A stretch of 64,000 nucleotides of DNA, taken from positions 255,019 to 319,018 of the forward strand of contig NZMJ01000046.1 of the NCBI GenBank assembly GCA_002692855.1. The letters run 5' to 3'. Positions 31,120 through 39,680 of this stretch are shown here, in pieces. This DNA is from Maricaulis sp. GTDB taxonomy: Bacteria > Pseudomonadota > Alphaproteobacteria > Caulobacterales > Maricaulaceae. The notes under the pieces are model-generated. The model searched no databases and was not told the DNA's origin. It saw only the letters and a list, made by a program, of their open reading frames with translations. Each line of letters starts with the position of its first letter. Within the stretch, counting starts at the first letter, position 1. Position numbers and translations under genes: made by a program.

Positions 31120-32522
31120 AAATCGCCATCCTGATCGCCGCCTCGCTGGCGGCCACCTGCCTGACGACCCCTGCTTGGTCACAGACCGGACCCACCCGCC
31201 CCGAACTGGGCGAGCCGCGCCCGTTCGAGCTTCCCGAAACGCGCACGGTCGTGCTCGAAAACGGGCTGGAGATGACCTTCATCCGTTTCGGTCTCGCGCC
31301 GATGGTGAATATCCAGGTGCGCGTCGAAGCCGGTAATATCGATGATGGCGCGCAAACCTGGCTCGCCGATCTGACCGGCGCGATGATGGAGGAAGGTGCC
31401 GGTGGCCGTGCTTCCGACGAGATCGCCCGGACCGCAGCCGCGATGGGCGGCGGGCTCAATGTCGGCGTGGGCATTCATGACACCACGTTCGGCCTCAATG
31501 TGCTCGCCGAGAATGGTCCCGAAGCGGTTGCCTTGCTGGCCGACGTCATCCGGCACCCCGATTTCCCGGAAGACCAGCTGGACCGGGTTCGTCAGAACCT
31601 GATTCGGAATGTGACCGACGCACGGTCCCGGCCCCAGCCGATTGCCAATGAAGCCTACGCACAGCTGCTTTACGGCACCGATCACCCCTATGGGCATCCC
31701 CTGCCGACAACCGAGGAACTGAACTCCTACGGCATCGCGGACGTTCGCGGTTTCCACGCCGACAATTTCGGCGCAGCGCGTACCCGCATCTATGTTGCCG
31801 GCCGGTTTGATGAAGCGGCGATGGAGAACGCGATCCGGAATGCCTTTGCGGATTGGCAAGAAGGCACCGAGCGTTCCGCCCGTCCGATTCCGCCGCGCGG
31901 CGGCCCGGTTGTGCGCATGATTGATCGCGACGGCGCGGTTCAGTCCACCGTCCGCGTTGGATTCCCGGCGGTCGGCCCGGATCATGCCGATGCGATCCCG
32001 CTGGCCGTGATGAACGCCATCCTCGGTGGATCCTTCACCTCCCGCCTGACCCAGAATCTGCGGGAAAGAAACGGTTGGACCTATTCGCCGGGATCGGGTG
32101 TGACCCAGCGCCCCGGATCGGGCTACTGGACCTTCAATGCCGACATCCGGACCCCCGATACGGCTCCCGCACTGTCCGAGACCTTCGGCGAGATCAACCG
32201 GATGCAGATCGACCTGGTGCCCGAGGCCGAAGCGACCGGCATGCAGACCTGGCTTTCGGGATTGTTCATCCTCCAGAACGCCTCGACCGGAGGTCTGATC
32301 AACCAGATCGCTTTCCGCGATTCCTATGGCCTTCCGGACGATTACCTCGAGACCTATGTACCGCGTATCCTGGCGGTGACCCGTGACGACATCGCCCGCG
32401 TCGCCAACACCTATCTCGACACCGACCAGCTGGTCCTGGTGATCGTGGGTGACGAAGACGCCATTCGTGATGAGGTCCAGGCCCTGCCAGCCCTGGAGGG
32501 TGCGGATTTCATCGAGGACTGA
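31116..32522 (+). CDS. M16 family peptidase-like subunit lacking the HxxEH motif
   Basis: Signal peptide; M16 fold sequence with ADLTGAMMEEG in place of HxxEH; SRLTQNLRERNGWTYSPG. Confidence 0.9.
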   Translation: MKIAILIAASLAATCLTTPAWSQTGPTRPELGEPRPFELPETRTVVLENGLEMTFIRFGLAPMVNIQVRVEAGNIDDGAQTWLADLTGAMMEEGAGGRASDEIARTAAAMGGGLNVGVGIHDTTFGLNVLAENGPEAVALLADVIRHPDFPEDQLDRVRQNLIRNVTDARSRPQPIANEAYAQLLYGTDHPYGHPLPTTEELNSYGIADVRGFHADNFGAARTRIYVAGRFDEAAMENAIRNAFADWQEGTERSARPIPPRGGPVVRMIDRDGAVQSTVRVGFPAVGPDHADAIPLAVMNAILGGSFTSRLTQNLRERNGWTYSPGSGVTQRPGSGYWTFNADIRTPDTAPALSETFGEINRMQIDLVPEAEATGMQTWLSGLFILQNASTGGLINQIAFRDSYGLPDDYLETYVPRILAVTRDDIARVANTYLDTDQLVLVIVGDEDAIRDEVQALPALEGADFIED

Positions 32523-32541
32523 ACCGGTCCGGAATTGCAGG

Positions 32542-32574
32542 AAAGCGGCCGGATCGACCGATCCGGCCGCTTTT
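32542..32574 (+). terminator. Rho-independent terminator after the M16 pair
   Basis: AAAGCGGCCGGATC-gacc-GATCCGGCCGCTTTT, perfect 14-bp stem with T tract. Confidence 0.9.
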
Positions 32575-32589
32575 CATTGGAGACGAACC

Positions 32590-33249
32590 TTGCTTTTGAA
32601 GAATGGCGAAAGCCCCGCTGACTTTATCGCGCGTGTCACGACCGTGATGCCGCCGCCGCTTTTGCCCGAGCTGCGCTTTCATCTCGCCGCCGAAACCGTC
32701 GCCTTGTGGGGCGAGACCGAAGAGGCGCTTGAAGCACAGGGCTTGCCGCCTCCTTTCTGGGCGTTCGCGTGGGCGGGCGGTCAGGCACTGGGCCGCTACG
32801 TCCTCGACCATCCTGCAATCGTCGCGAACAAGCGCGTTCTCGATTTCGCGGCGGGTGGCGGCATGGCCGGAATCGCCGCCTCGAAAGCCGGGGCGGTTCA
32901 TGTGTCAGCGAGCGAGCTTGATGCTTTCGCCATCGAATCGATTCGCGCGAACGCGCGACTGAACGCTTGCGAAATCACGCCGCGCCTTGAGGACGTAACC
33001 CGGGTGGACGAGCCGTGGGACGTGATCCTCGCCGGCGATGTTTTCTATGAGAAAGGTCCGGCAGAAGTGATCGAACGCTGGCTGTCGGATCATCACGAGC
33101 GCGGCGCGACCGTGCTGATCGGGGATCCGGGACGCAGCTTCCTGCCTGTCGCAAGGCTGGAAAAGCTTGCCGAATACGATGTTCCGGTCACCCGCGATCT
33201 GGAAGACCGGGAAGTCCGTCACGCCAAGGTCTGGCGCTTCGCAAACTGA
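32590..33249 (+). CDS. Class I SAM-dependent methyltransferase (protein lysine methyltransferase-like)
   Basis: FWAFAWAGGQALGRYVLDHP..KRVLDFAAGGGMAGIAASKAGA...DVILAGDVFYEKGPAEVIERWL; start uncertain (TTG 32590 or ATG 32647). Confidence 0.85.
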   Translation: MLLKNGESPADFIARVTTVMPPPLLPELRFHLAAETVALWGETEEALEAQGLPPPFWAFAWAGGQALGRYVLDHPAIVANKRVLDFAAGGGMAGIAASKAGAVHVSASELDAFAIESIRANARLNACEITPRLEDVTRVDEPWDVILAGDVFYEKGPAEVIERWLSDHHERGATVLIGDPGRSFLPVARLEKLAEYDVPVTRDLEDREVRHAKVWRFAN

Positions 33250-33289
33250 TTGTCTTACGCAGGCGAAGGAATCGTAGCACCTTGGGAAC

Positions 33290-33727
33290 ATGGCAAAGGC
33301 ACGGGCCGTCGACCGGCGGCTGTTTCTTCTTATCGAGATTGCTGCCCGGCGGATGAGCCGGGATGCGGATGCACGCCTGAAGGCTGAAGCCGGCGTCAGC
33401 GTCTCTCAGGCGGCTGTCCTGTTCCTGCTGTTGCGGCGCGGCGACCGCCGGATGGGGGCCATTGGCGAAACCCTGTCGCTGAACCCGCCTGCGGTGACCG
33501 GATTGGTGGACCGCATGGCCAAGGCCGGCCTCGTGGACAAACGCGTTGACCGCTCCGACCGGCGCGGAGCCCTCGTCACGCTCACCGCCTCGGGCCGTCA
33601 GACCGGCGAAAGAGCCGACGCAGCGCTGAAGTCTCTCAATGCCGAACTCGAGGACGCATTGGGCGAAGACGCGTCGGACGCGCTGCACGACGCACTGACC
33701 TCCATTGTCACCGCCCCGACGGATTAG
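33290..33727 (+). CDS. MarR family transcriptional regulator
   Basis: wHTH: GAIGETLSLNPPAVTGLVDRMAKAGLVDKRVDRSDRRGALVTLTASGR. Confidence 0.9.
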   Translation: MAKARAVDRRLFLLIEIAARRMSRDADARLKAEAGVSVSQAAVLFLLLRRGDRRMGAIGETLSLNPPAVTGLVDRMAKAGLVDKRVDRSDRRGALVTLTASGRQTGERADAALKSLNAELEDALGEDASDALHDALTSIVTAPTD

Positions 33728-33786
33728 GCGTTTTCCAGAGCGCCGCCCGCAGCTAGACTCGTCGCGGATACAATCGAGGGAATGAC

Positions 33787-34563
33787 ATGAGCGATCTGGT
33801 GACCGTCGAAGATTCCGGCGGCGTTCGGACCATCCGGTTCAATCGGCCTGACAAGAAGAACGCACTGACGCGTGCCATGTACACGGCGGCGGCCGAGGCG
33901 CTTGAATCCGGTGACGGCGAACAATCGGTTCGGGTGTTTGTTCTGGGTGGTCAGCCCGGCGTCTTCACCGCCGGCAATGACCTGATCGATTTCATGGAAG
34001 CCCCGCCCCGGATCGGGGCCAGTGACATGCCGCCGGTCGAACGCTTCATGCGCGCATTGCTGGACGCGAAGAAGCCGGTCATTGCCGAAGTTGACGGTGT
34101 CGCTGTCGGGATCGGCACAACACTGTTGATGCATTGCGACCTCGCCTACGCCTCCGATCAGGCGAAGTTCAAGACCCCGTTTGTCGACCTTGCCCTGGCG
34201 CCGGAATACGCCTCCAGCCTGCTTTTCCCGGCCCGTTTGGGCCGGTCTGCGGCTTCGGACCTGCTTTTGCTGGGTTCTGTCTGGGACAGCGACCGCGCCT
34301 TGCAGGCTGGTCTGATCGCGGGTGTCTTCCCGTCCGCATCTCTCAGCGAAAAGGTCCGGGAGATCGCCGCCGCCCTCGCCGCCAAGTCACCCGCAGCCGT
34401 GCGTCAGGCCAAGGCGCTGATCACATCGGAACCCGAAAGCGTGTCTGACCGGATCGTTCGCGAAGGCGGCTTGTTCGCGGACATGCTGCAGTCGCCGGAA
34501 TTCGCCGAAGCGGTGGGCGCTTTCATGGAGCGCCGCAAACCCGACTTTTCAAAGTTCGGCTGA
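33787..34563 (+). CDS. Enoyl-CoA hydratase/isomerase family protein
   Basis: IRFNRPDKKNALTRAMYTAAAEAL...GVFTAGNDLIDF...PVIAEVDGVAVGIGTTLLMHCDLAYAS. Confidence 0.92.
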   Translation: MSDLVTVEDSGGVRTIRFNRPDKKNALTRAMYTAAAEALESGDGEQSVRVFVLGGQPGVFTAGNDLIDFMEAPPRIGASDMPPVERFMRALLDAKKPVIAEVDGVAVGIGTTLLMHCDLAYASDQAKFKTPFVDLALAPEYASSLLFPARLGRSAASDLLLLGSVWDSDRALQAGLIAGVFPSASLSEKVREIAAALAAKSPAAVRQAKALITSEPESVSDRIVREGGLFADMLQSPEFAEAVGAFMERRKPDFSKFG

Positions 34564-35480
34564 TGGGTACGGGCGCCCATTCCTATCTCGCCGATGCACG
34601 CAACGAGGCCGTGAAGGTCTGGATCAACGGCGTGCTGAAGCCGCGCGCCGAGGCGACCGTGTCGGTGCTGGATTCCGGCTTCATTCTCGGCGATGGCGTC
34701 TGGGAGGGTTTGCGCGTTCATGATGGGCATATTGCCTTTCTCGACCGGCACCTCGACCGGCTTTATGAAGGCGCGAAGACACTCGATTTCGACATCGGGC
34801 TGACGCGGGATGAACTGACCGGTGCGCTGAACGACACGCTGGCTGCGAACGACATGACACGCGGCGAAGGCGTCCATATCCGCCTGATGGTCACTAGGGG
34901 GGTCAAGTCGACGCCCTATCAGGACCCCCGCGTCACGATCACACCAGCCACAATCGTCATCCTGCCGGAATGGAAAGCCCCCGATCCTGGCGTGGCCGAA
35001 CGGGGATTGAAACTGTTCACCGTCCACGTCCGGCGCGGCTATCCCGATGTGCAGGACCAGAAGCTCAATTCACATTCCAAGCTGAACTGCATCATGGCGT
35101 GCATCCAGGCCACCAAGGCCGGGGCGGACGAGGCGCTGATGCTGGACCCGCACGGCTTTGTTGCCACCTGCAACTCGACCCATTTCTTTATCGTCCGGAA
35201 GGGCGAGGTCTGGACCTCGACCGGAGATTTTTGCCTGGGCGGGGTCACAAGGGGCATCGTGATCGAATTGTGCGAGACGGCCGGGATTCCGGTCTTCCAG
35301 AAGAATTTCTCTCTGACCGATGTTTACGGTGCCGAGGAAGCCTTCACCACCGGGACGTTTGCCGGCCTGGTTTCGGTCACGCAGGTTGATGGCCGCCGGA
35401 TCAGCGAGGGACGCGGCCCGGTCGTTGAACGCCTGCAATCGCTCTACAGGAATCGCATCATGAAGGAGGCGTCCCGGTGA
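34563..35480 (+). CDS. Class IV (PLP fold-type IV) aminotransferase, BCAT/D-amino-acid-transaminase-like
   Basis: VSVLDSGFILGDGVWEGLRVHDGHIAFLDRHLDRLYEGAK; HSKLNCIMA; EAFTTGTFAGLVSV. Confidence 0.9.
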   Translation: MGTGAHSYLADARNEAVKVWINGVLKPRAEATVSVLDSGFILGDGVWEGLRVHDGHIAFLDRHLDRLYEGAKTLDFDIGLTRDELTGALNDTLAANDMTRGEGVHIRLMVTRGVKSTPYQDPRVTITPATIVILPEWKAPDPGVAERGLKLFTVHVRRGYPDVQDQKLNSHSKLNCIMACIQATKAGADEALMLDPHGFVATCNSTHFFIVRKGEVWTSTGDFCLGGVTRGIVIELCETAGIPVFQKNFSLTDVYGAEEAFTTGTFAGLVSVTQVDGRRISEGRGPVVERLQSLYRNRIMKEASR

Positions 35481-36202
35481 CGATCCGCGTCTGCCTCTGG
35501 TCAGGCCCGCGCAACATCTCCACCGCCATGATGCGGTCATGGGAGAACCGGCCCGATTGCGAAGTCTGGGACGAGCCCTTCTACGGCCCCTACCTGCTGC
35601 AGACCGGTCTCGACCATCCCGGCCGTGACCACATCCTTCAAACCGTACCGCTCGATGCCGTGGCGATCGCCTCGCAGTGCGCCGGAGATGCGCCGAACGG
35701 CAGTCCGATCTTCTTCCAGAAACACATGGCGCAGCACATGCTGCCCGGCTTTCGGCATGAATGGCTGGGCGTCTGCCGCCATATCTTCCTGATCCGCAAC
35801 CCGGCAGAAGTGGCCGCCAGCTTCGCCGCCACGACGGGCAGCGCCACCGCGGACGATCTGGGATCCGCAATCCAGCATGATCTCTACAACCTGACATGCC
35901 GGATTAGCGGCTATAGCTGGCCGGTCATCGAGGGAATCGATGTGCTGCGCGATCCCGAAGGCATGCTGCGCAAGGTCTGCGCCGCCATTGACGTGCCGTT
36001 CGACGACGCAATGCTCAGCTGGCCGGCCGGCAAGCGCGACAGCGATGGGCCCTGGGCCGACTGGTGGTATTCCCGGGTCGAGGCATCAACCGGTTTCGAG
36101 CCGCCTCGCGCCAGCCCGCACGATTTTCCCGGAACGCTGAAGTCGGTGGTCGAGACGTGCCGACCCCATTACGAGGCGCTTCGGTCAGTCAAGCTGACGT
36201 GA
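35477..36202 (+). CDS. Sulfotransferase-like P-loop protein
   Basis: RVCLWSGPRNISTAMMRSWENRPDCEVWDEPFYGPYLLQ; HIFLIRNPAEVAASF. Confidence 0.85.
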   Translation: MTIRVCLWSGPRNISTAMMRSWENRPDCEVWDEPFYGPYLLQTGLDHPGRDHILQTVPLDAVAIASQCAGDAPNGSPIFFQKHMAQHMLPGFRHEWLGVCRHIFLIRNPAEVAASFAATTGSATADDLGSAIQHDLYNLTCRISGYSWPVIEGIDVLRDPEGMLRKVCAAIDVPFDDAMLSWPAGKRDSDGPWADWWYSRVEASTGFEPPRASPHDFPGTLKSVVETCRPHYEALRSVKLT

Positions 36203-36275
36203 AACCCCGACCCCGCATCTCGCATTCTAGTACCGGGACCCCACATTCCGGGTCAGCCAGCAAAGGATGCCCACG

Positions 36276-36575
36276 ATGACCGACACTTCCAATCTCGACG
36301 TCCGCCACGAGCAGGGCGAAACGCGCGGCCGGTTTGTGATCGATCTCGAGGACGGCGCAGAGGCTGAACTGACCTATTCGCGTGCCGGAACAGATCGCTG
36401 GATCGCGGACCACACCGGCGTGCCGCGCGCCTATGAAGGCCGGGGCATCGCCAGCCAGCTCACGCGCGCCCTTGTCGCTGAAGCGCGAACATCCGGCGTG
36501 AAGATCGTCCCCCTCTGCCCCTACATCGCCGCCTGGTTCCGCAAGCACCCCGGCGAATCCGACCTGATCGCCTGA
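36276..36575 (+). CDS. GNAT-like N-acetyltransferase (YjdJ-type)
   Basis: HTGVPRAYEGRGIASQLTRALVAEARTSGVKIVPLCPYIAAWFRKHP. Confidence 0.9.
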   Translation: MTDTSNLDVRHEQGETRGRFVIDLEDGAEAELTYSRAGTDRWIADHTGVPRAYEGRGIASQLTRALVAEARTSGVKIVPLCPYIAAWFRKHPGESDLIA

Positions 36576-36619
36576 TTTTCAATGCCGTGGCTTGGCAGCG
36601 CGTCAATGTCGCTATATAT

Positions 36620-36635
36620 GTAACCATATGGTTAC
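36620..36635. promoter_or_regulatory. Perfect 16-bp palindrome centred on the ArsR start region, probable autoregulatory operator
   Basis: GTAACCATATGGTTAC; contains the ATG at 36628. Confidence 0.75.
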
Positions 36636-36987
36636 GAATAAAAGCCCACGCACTGACACCTTTCATGCAATCGCAGACCCGACGCGGCGCGACATTCTCG
36701 ACCTGCTGCGCCGCGGCGAAATGCGTGCCGGGGACATTGCCGCCCGCTTCCCGGTCAGCCGCCCCGCCATTGCCAAGCACGTCCGCGTACTGCGCGAAGC
36801 CGGGCTGGTCACCGAACGGCGCGAATCGAGGGCCCGGCTCTATTCATTGGATCCGGCGGGTCTGAAGAATATCGACCGCTGGCTGCAGCCCTACAGGCTT
36901 TACTGGGCCGCACGCCTGACCGACCTCAAACGCGTGGCCGAAGCCGAACATGCGATCCGCAAATCCGGCGAGGGAGATACGCCATGA
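36628..36987 (+). CDS. ArsR family transcriptional regulator
   Basis: DTFHAIADPTRRDILDLLRRGEMRAGDIAARFPVSRPAIAKHVRVLREAGLVTERRESRARLYSLDP. Confidence 0.93.
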   Translation: MVTNKSPRTDTFHAIADPTRRDILDLLRRGEMRAGDIAARFPVSRPAIAKHVRVLREAGLVTERRESRARLYSLDPAGLKNIDRWLQPYRLYWAARLTDLKRVAEAEHAIRKSGEGDTP

Positions 36988-37856
36988 CCGAATTGATCCA
37001 CACCCATTCCATGACACTCGATTCCACGCCGGGACGCGTGTTCGATGCGCTCACCGATCCCGAGGACCTGAAGGTCTGGTTTGCGGAACATGTCGATGTC
37101 GAGCCGCGCCTGCATGGGCGTTTCAGGTTCTGGGGCCGCCATACCTATGAGACACCCGGCCCCGCCGAGGCCAACGCGGTGATCCGCGAGTTTGAACCGG
37201 GACGCACAATCGCCTTCGACTGGCCGCTTGCGGGACGCGAGGCGATTGCCCGGCTGGACGTCGAACCGGAAGGTGAGAAGACCAAGCTGATCGTCACTCA
37301 CACCTTCAGGCGCGCGCCCGCGATGGACCGCGCACGGGAGATGGTCGACGACCTTTGGCGGATGCATTTCGGCGCCTTGATGTGCCATCTGATGGGCGCG
37401 CCGGTCAGCTTGCCCGATTTCACCGAGACCGCGCAGGTGGTCGAAAGTTCGATCTACATCGACGCGCCGCGCAGCATTGTATTCCGGGCCTTTACCGACC
37501 CCGCCCTGCTCAATCAGTGGATCGCGAAGGACGCCAAGGTGGATCTGGACGCAGGCACACTCGATTTCGGGTGGTCCTACGAAGCCAACGGGCAAACCGT
37601 GGTTCCGCCCCCGATGCGCATCCTGGAAATCGAGCAGGACCGGAAATTCGTCACCAACTGGCCCGACTGGCGCGGTGACCCGGATGTTCCGGACCAGCGC
37701 GTGACCTGGCATCTCGAGGACGAGGGCAAGGGAACCCGGCTTACCCTGAGGCATGACGGATTCATCCGTCCCACCGACATCAGCGACTACCCGTTCGGCT
37801 GGAGCTATTTCCTGTCGCAGATCAAGAGCGTCTCGGAAAAGTCGGCTTCGGCTTGA
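36984..37856 (+). CDS. SRPBCC/AHSA1-domain protein with two tandem domains
   Basis: TLDSTPGRVFDALTDPEDLKVWFAEHVDVEPRLHGRFRFWG and IYIDAPRSIVFRAFTDPALLNQWIAKDAKVDLDAGTLDFGW. Confidence 0.9.
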   Translation: MTELIHTHSMTLDSTPGRVFDALTDPEDLKVWFAEHVDVEPRLHGRFRFWGRHTYETPGPAEANAVIREFEPGRTIAFDWPLAGREAIARLDVEPEGEKTKLIVTHTFRRAPAMDRAREMVDDLWRMHFGALMCHLMGAPVSLPDFTETAQVVESSIYIDAPRSIVFRAFTDPALLNQWIAKDAKVDLDAGTLDFGWSYEANGQTVVPPPMRILEIEQDRKFVTNWPDWRGDPDVPDQRVTWHLEDEGKGTRLTLRHDGFIRPTDISDYPFGWSYFLSQIKSVSEKSASA

Positions 37857-37911
37857 CCCTGACCCGCCCGGCCGCACACTGGCGCCGGGCAGTCTTGATC
37901 GGGGATGGGAA

Positions 37912-39294
37912 ATGGGACGGTTGGTCGCGTGGTTGGGCGCCTTGGTGGTCGCCCTGGTGGTCGTCGGCGCGGTGGCGCTGAACCTGTCTCCCGTCGGGCG
38001 GATCTATCTGTGGGCCGGCACCGGTCTGGTGGCCAAGCAGACCTGCTCGCTGGTCTTCGTCTCCGGCCTCGAGCCCGGCCGGGCACAGGCGCTTTACATC
38101 ACGCCGCTTCTGGGTAGCGCTGCAAACCTGATCGGCCATGACATCGACGAGGAAGCGCGCGAAGTCACTGCCAGTGCGCTCGGCCTGTTCTGGCGACAGC
38201 GGGCCGTATACCGCGAAGGACTGGGATGCACGCTGGTCCACGGGTCCGGCGATTTCGACCCCGACCTCGCGGTCGAGACGCCTGACCCCACCTATTTCTC
38301 GCTCGATACCCGCCACCGGGACGCAGCCTTCGATGCCGACGCGTTGCAGGCCGCCGTCGACGGGGCGTTCGACGACCCGAACGGCACACGCAATACCCTG
38401 GCTGTCGTCGTGCTTCACGAGGGCCGCCTGGTTGCTGAACGCTACGCCGAAGGGATCACGCGGGAGAACCGCCTGCACGGCTGGTCGATGACCAAAAGCG
38501 CGATGGTGACCCTGGCCGGCGTGTTGACCCAGGCCGGCGAGCTGGATGCCTTCGAGGCAGGACAGATTCCGGCACTGACCGGCCGGGGCGTCGACGCCGA
38601 GGCCAGCACGATCGACCAGTTGCTGCGCATGACCGGGGGCCTCGCTGTTGCCGAGATCAATAACGGATTTGATCCCAACTCCGACATGCTGATGACGGAA
38701 TCCGACATGGCAACATTCGCCGCGACACGCGAGCGGCTCTACCCGTCCGGCGAGCACTGGCAATACATGAGCGGAAACACCATCCTCGCGACCCACGCCA
38801 TGCAGCAACTTCTCGGCGACGATCTGGCAGCGCAGGTCCGCGGGCTGCGCGCTCGCCTGTTTGAACCGCTCGGCATGCATTCAGCCATCTTGGAACCGGA
38901 CGAGAGCGGCACATTCCAGGGGTCGTCCTACCTCTACGCGACGCCTCACGACTGGGCTCGCATGCTGCAGCTCTATATTGATGACGGCGTGACCCCGGAT
39001 GGCGAGCGCCTGATCCCGAACTGGTGGGACGACTACGTCTCCACCCCGACGGCCGGGTCCGGCGGCGTCTATGGCTCCGGCTTCTGGATTCCCAATGTGC
39101 GCACCCCTGAAGGCCGCCTGCCCGAAGATGCCATCAACGCGCAGGGGTTTCAGGGCCAGTACGGCTTCGTCATTCCGTCTCATGGCCTCGTCATCGTCCG
39201 CATGGGCGCGACCAATCAGGGTGGAACCGGCAGCATCGAACTGGCCGCCGCAGTCGTGGCAGCCCTTCAGCCCTTGCCTGCCAGTTCTGACTAG
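37912..39294 (+). CDS. Serine hydrolase (beta-lactamase/esterase-type)
   Basis: HGWSMTKSAMVTLAGVL (SxxK); WQYMSGNTILATHAM (YxN-like); N-terminal TM. Confidence 0.9.
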   Translation: MGRLVAWLGALVVALVVVGAVALNLSPVGRIYLWAGTGLVAKQTCSLVFVSGLEPGRAQALYITPLLGSAANLIGHDIDEEAREVTASALGLFWRQRAVYREGLGCTLVHGSGDFDPDLAVETPDPTYFSLDTRHRDAAFDADALQAAVDGAFDDPNGTRNTLAVVVLHEGRLVAERYAEGITRENRLHGWSMTKSAMVTLAGVLTQAGELDAFEAGQIPALTGRGVDAEASTIDQLLRMTGGLAVAEINNGFDPNSDMLMTESDMATFAATRERLYPSGEHWQYMSGNTILATHAMQQLLGDDLAAQVRGLRARLFEPLGMHSAILEPDESGTFQGSSYLYATPHDWARMLQLYIDDGVTPDGERLIPNWWDDYVSTPTAGSGGVYGSGFWIPNVRTPEGRLPEDAINAQGFQGQYGFVIPSHGLVIVRMGATNQGGTGSIELAAAVVAALQPLPASSD

Positions 39295-39554
39295 CGCCGT
39301 GGCGGGGCGTCCGTCTCTTTGAGAATCCGATCGAAAGGATGCGGGATGACCCGCTCGGCCCGGATCAGCCAGCGATTGAGACCGTCATGCTTGGCCCGCT
39401 CGCGTCGCAGGGCGCCGCGTGCCGTGTTGGAATTGGCGATAATCAGCGCCAGTCCAAGGGTGATGATGATCAGCCCCACCGGAATGGGGGTCAAAAGCAA
39501 TGGAATTCCGGCAATGATCAACACGATGCCGAACAATTTGTAGAGTGTGGACAT
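39291..39554 (-). CDS. Small membrane protein of unknown function
   Basis: 87 aa; two TM segments LFGIVLIIAGIPLLLTPIPVGLIIITLGLALIIANS. Confidence 0.7.
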   Translation of the reverse strand: MSTLYKLFGIVLIIAGIPLLLTPIPVGLIIITLGLALIIANSNTARGALRRERAKHDGLNRWLIRAERVIPHPFDRILKETDAPPRR

Positions 39555-39680
39555 GGCGCGCCTTGCGGTGGCTCATCTCGCTAACGGATCGGCACGGGTG
39601 CGGTTCCGCCGCAGTCCCGGCCTCTGGACTTGCGCCGTCAAAGGGGCAGATTGACGCCGACCACCATGAAGAGGCGGGGC

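Noticed and set aside
29551-31182. 543-aa minus-strand ORF
   Set aside because: Shadow of the M16 peptidase gene, which has clear catalytic motifs
37866-37890. GCCCGGC...GCCGGGC hairpin between the SRPBCC and serine hydrolase genes as a terminator
   Set aside because: No T tract, long GC-rich loop; too weak to call
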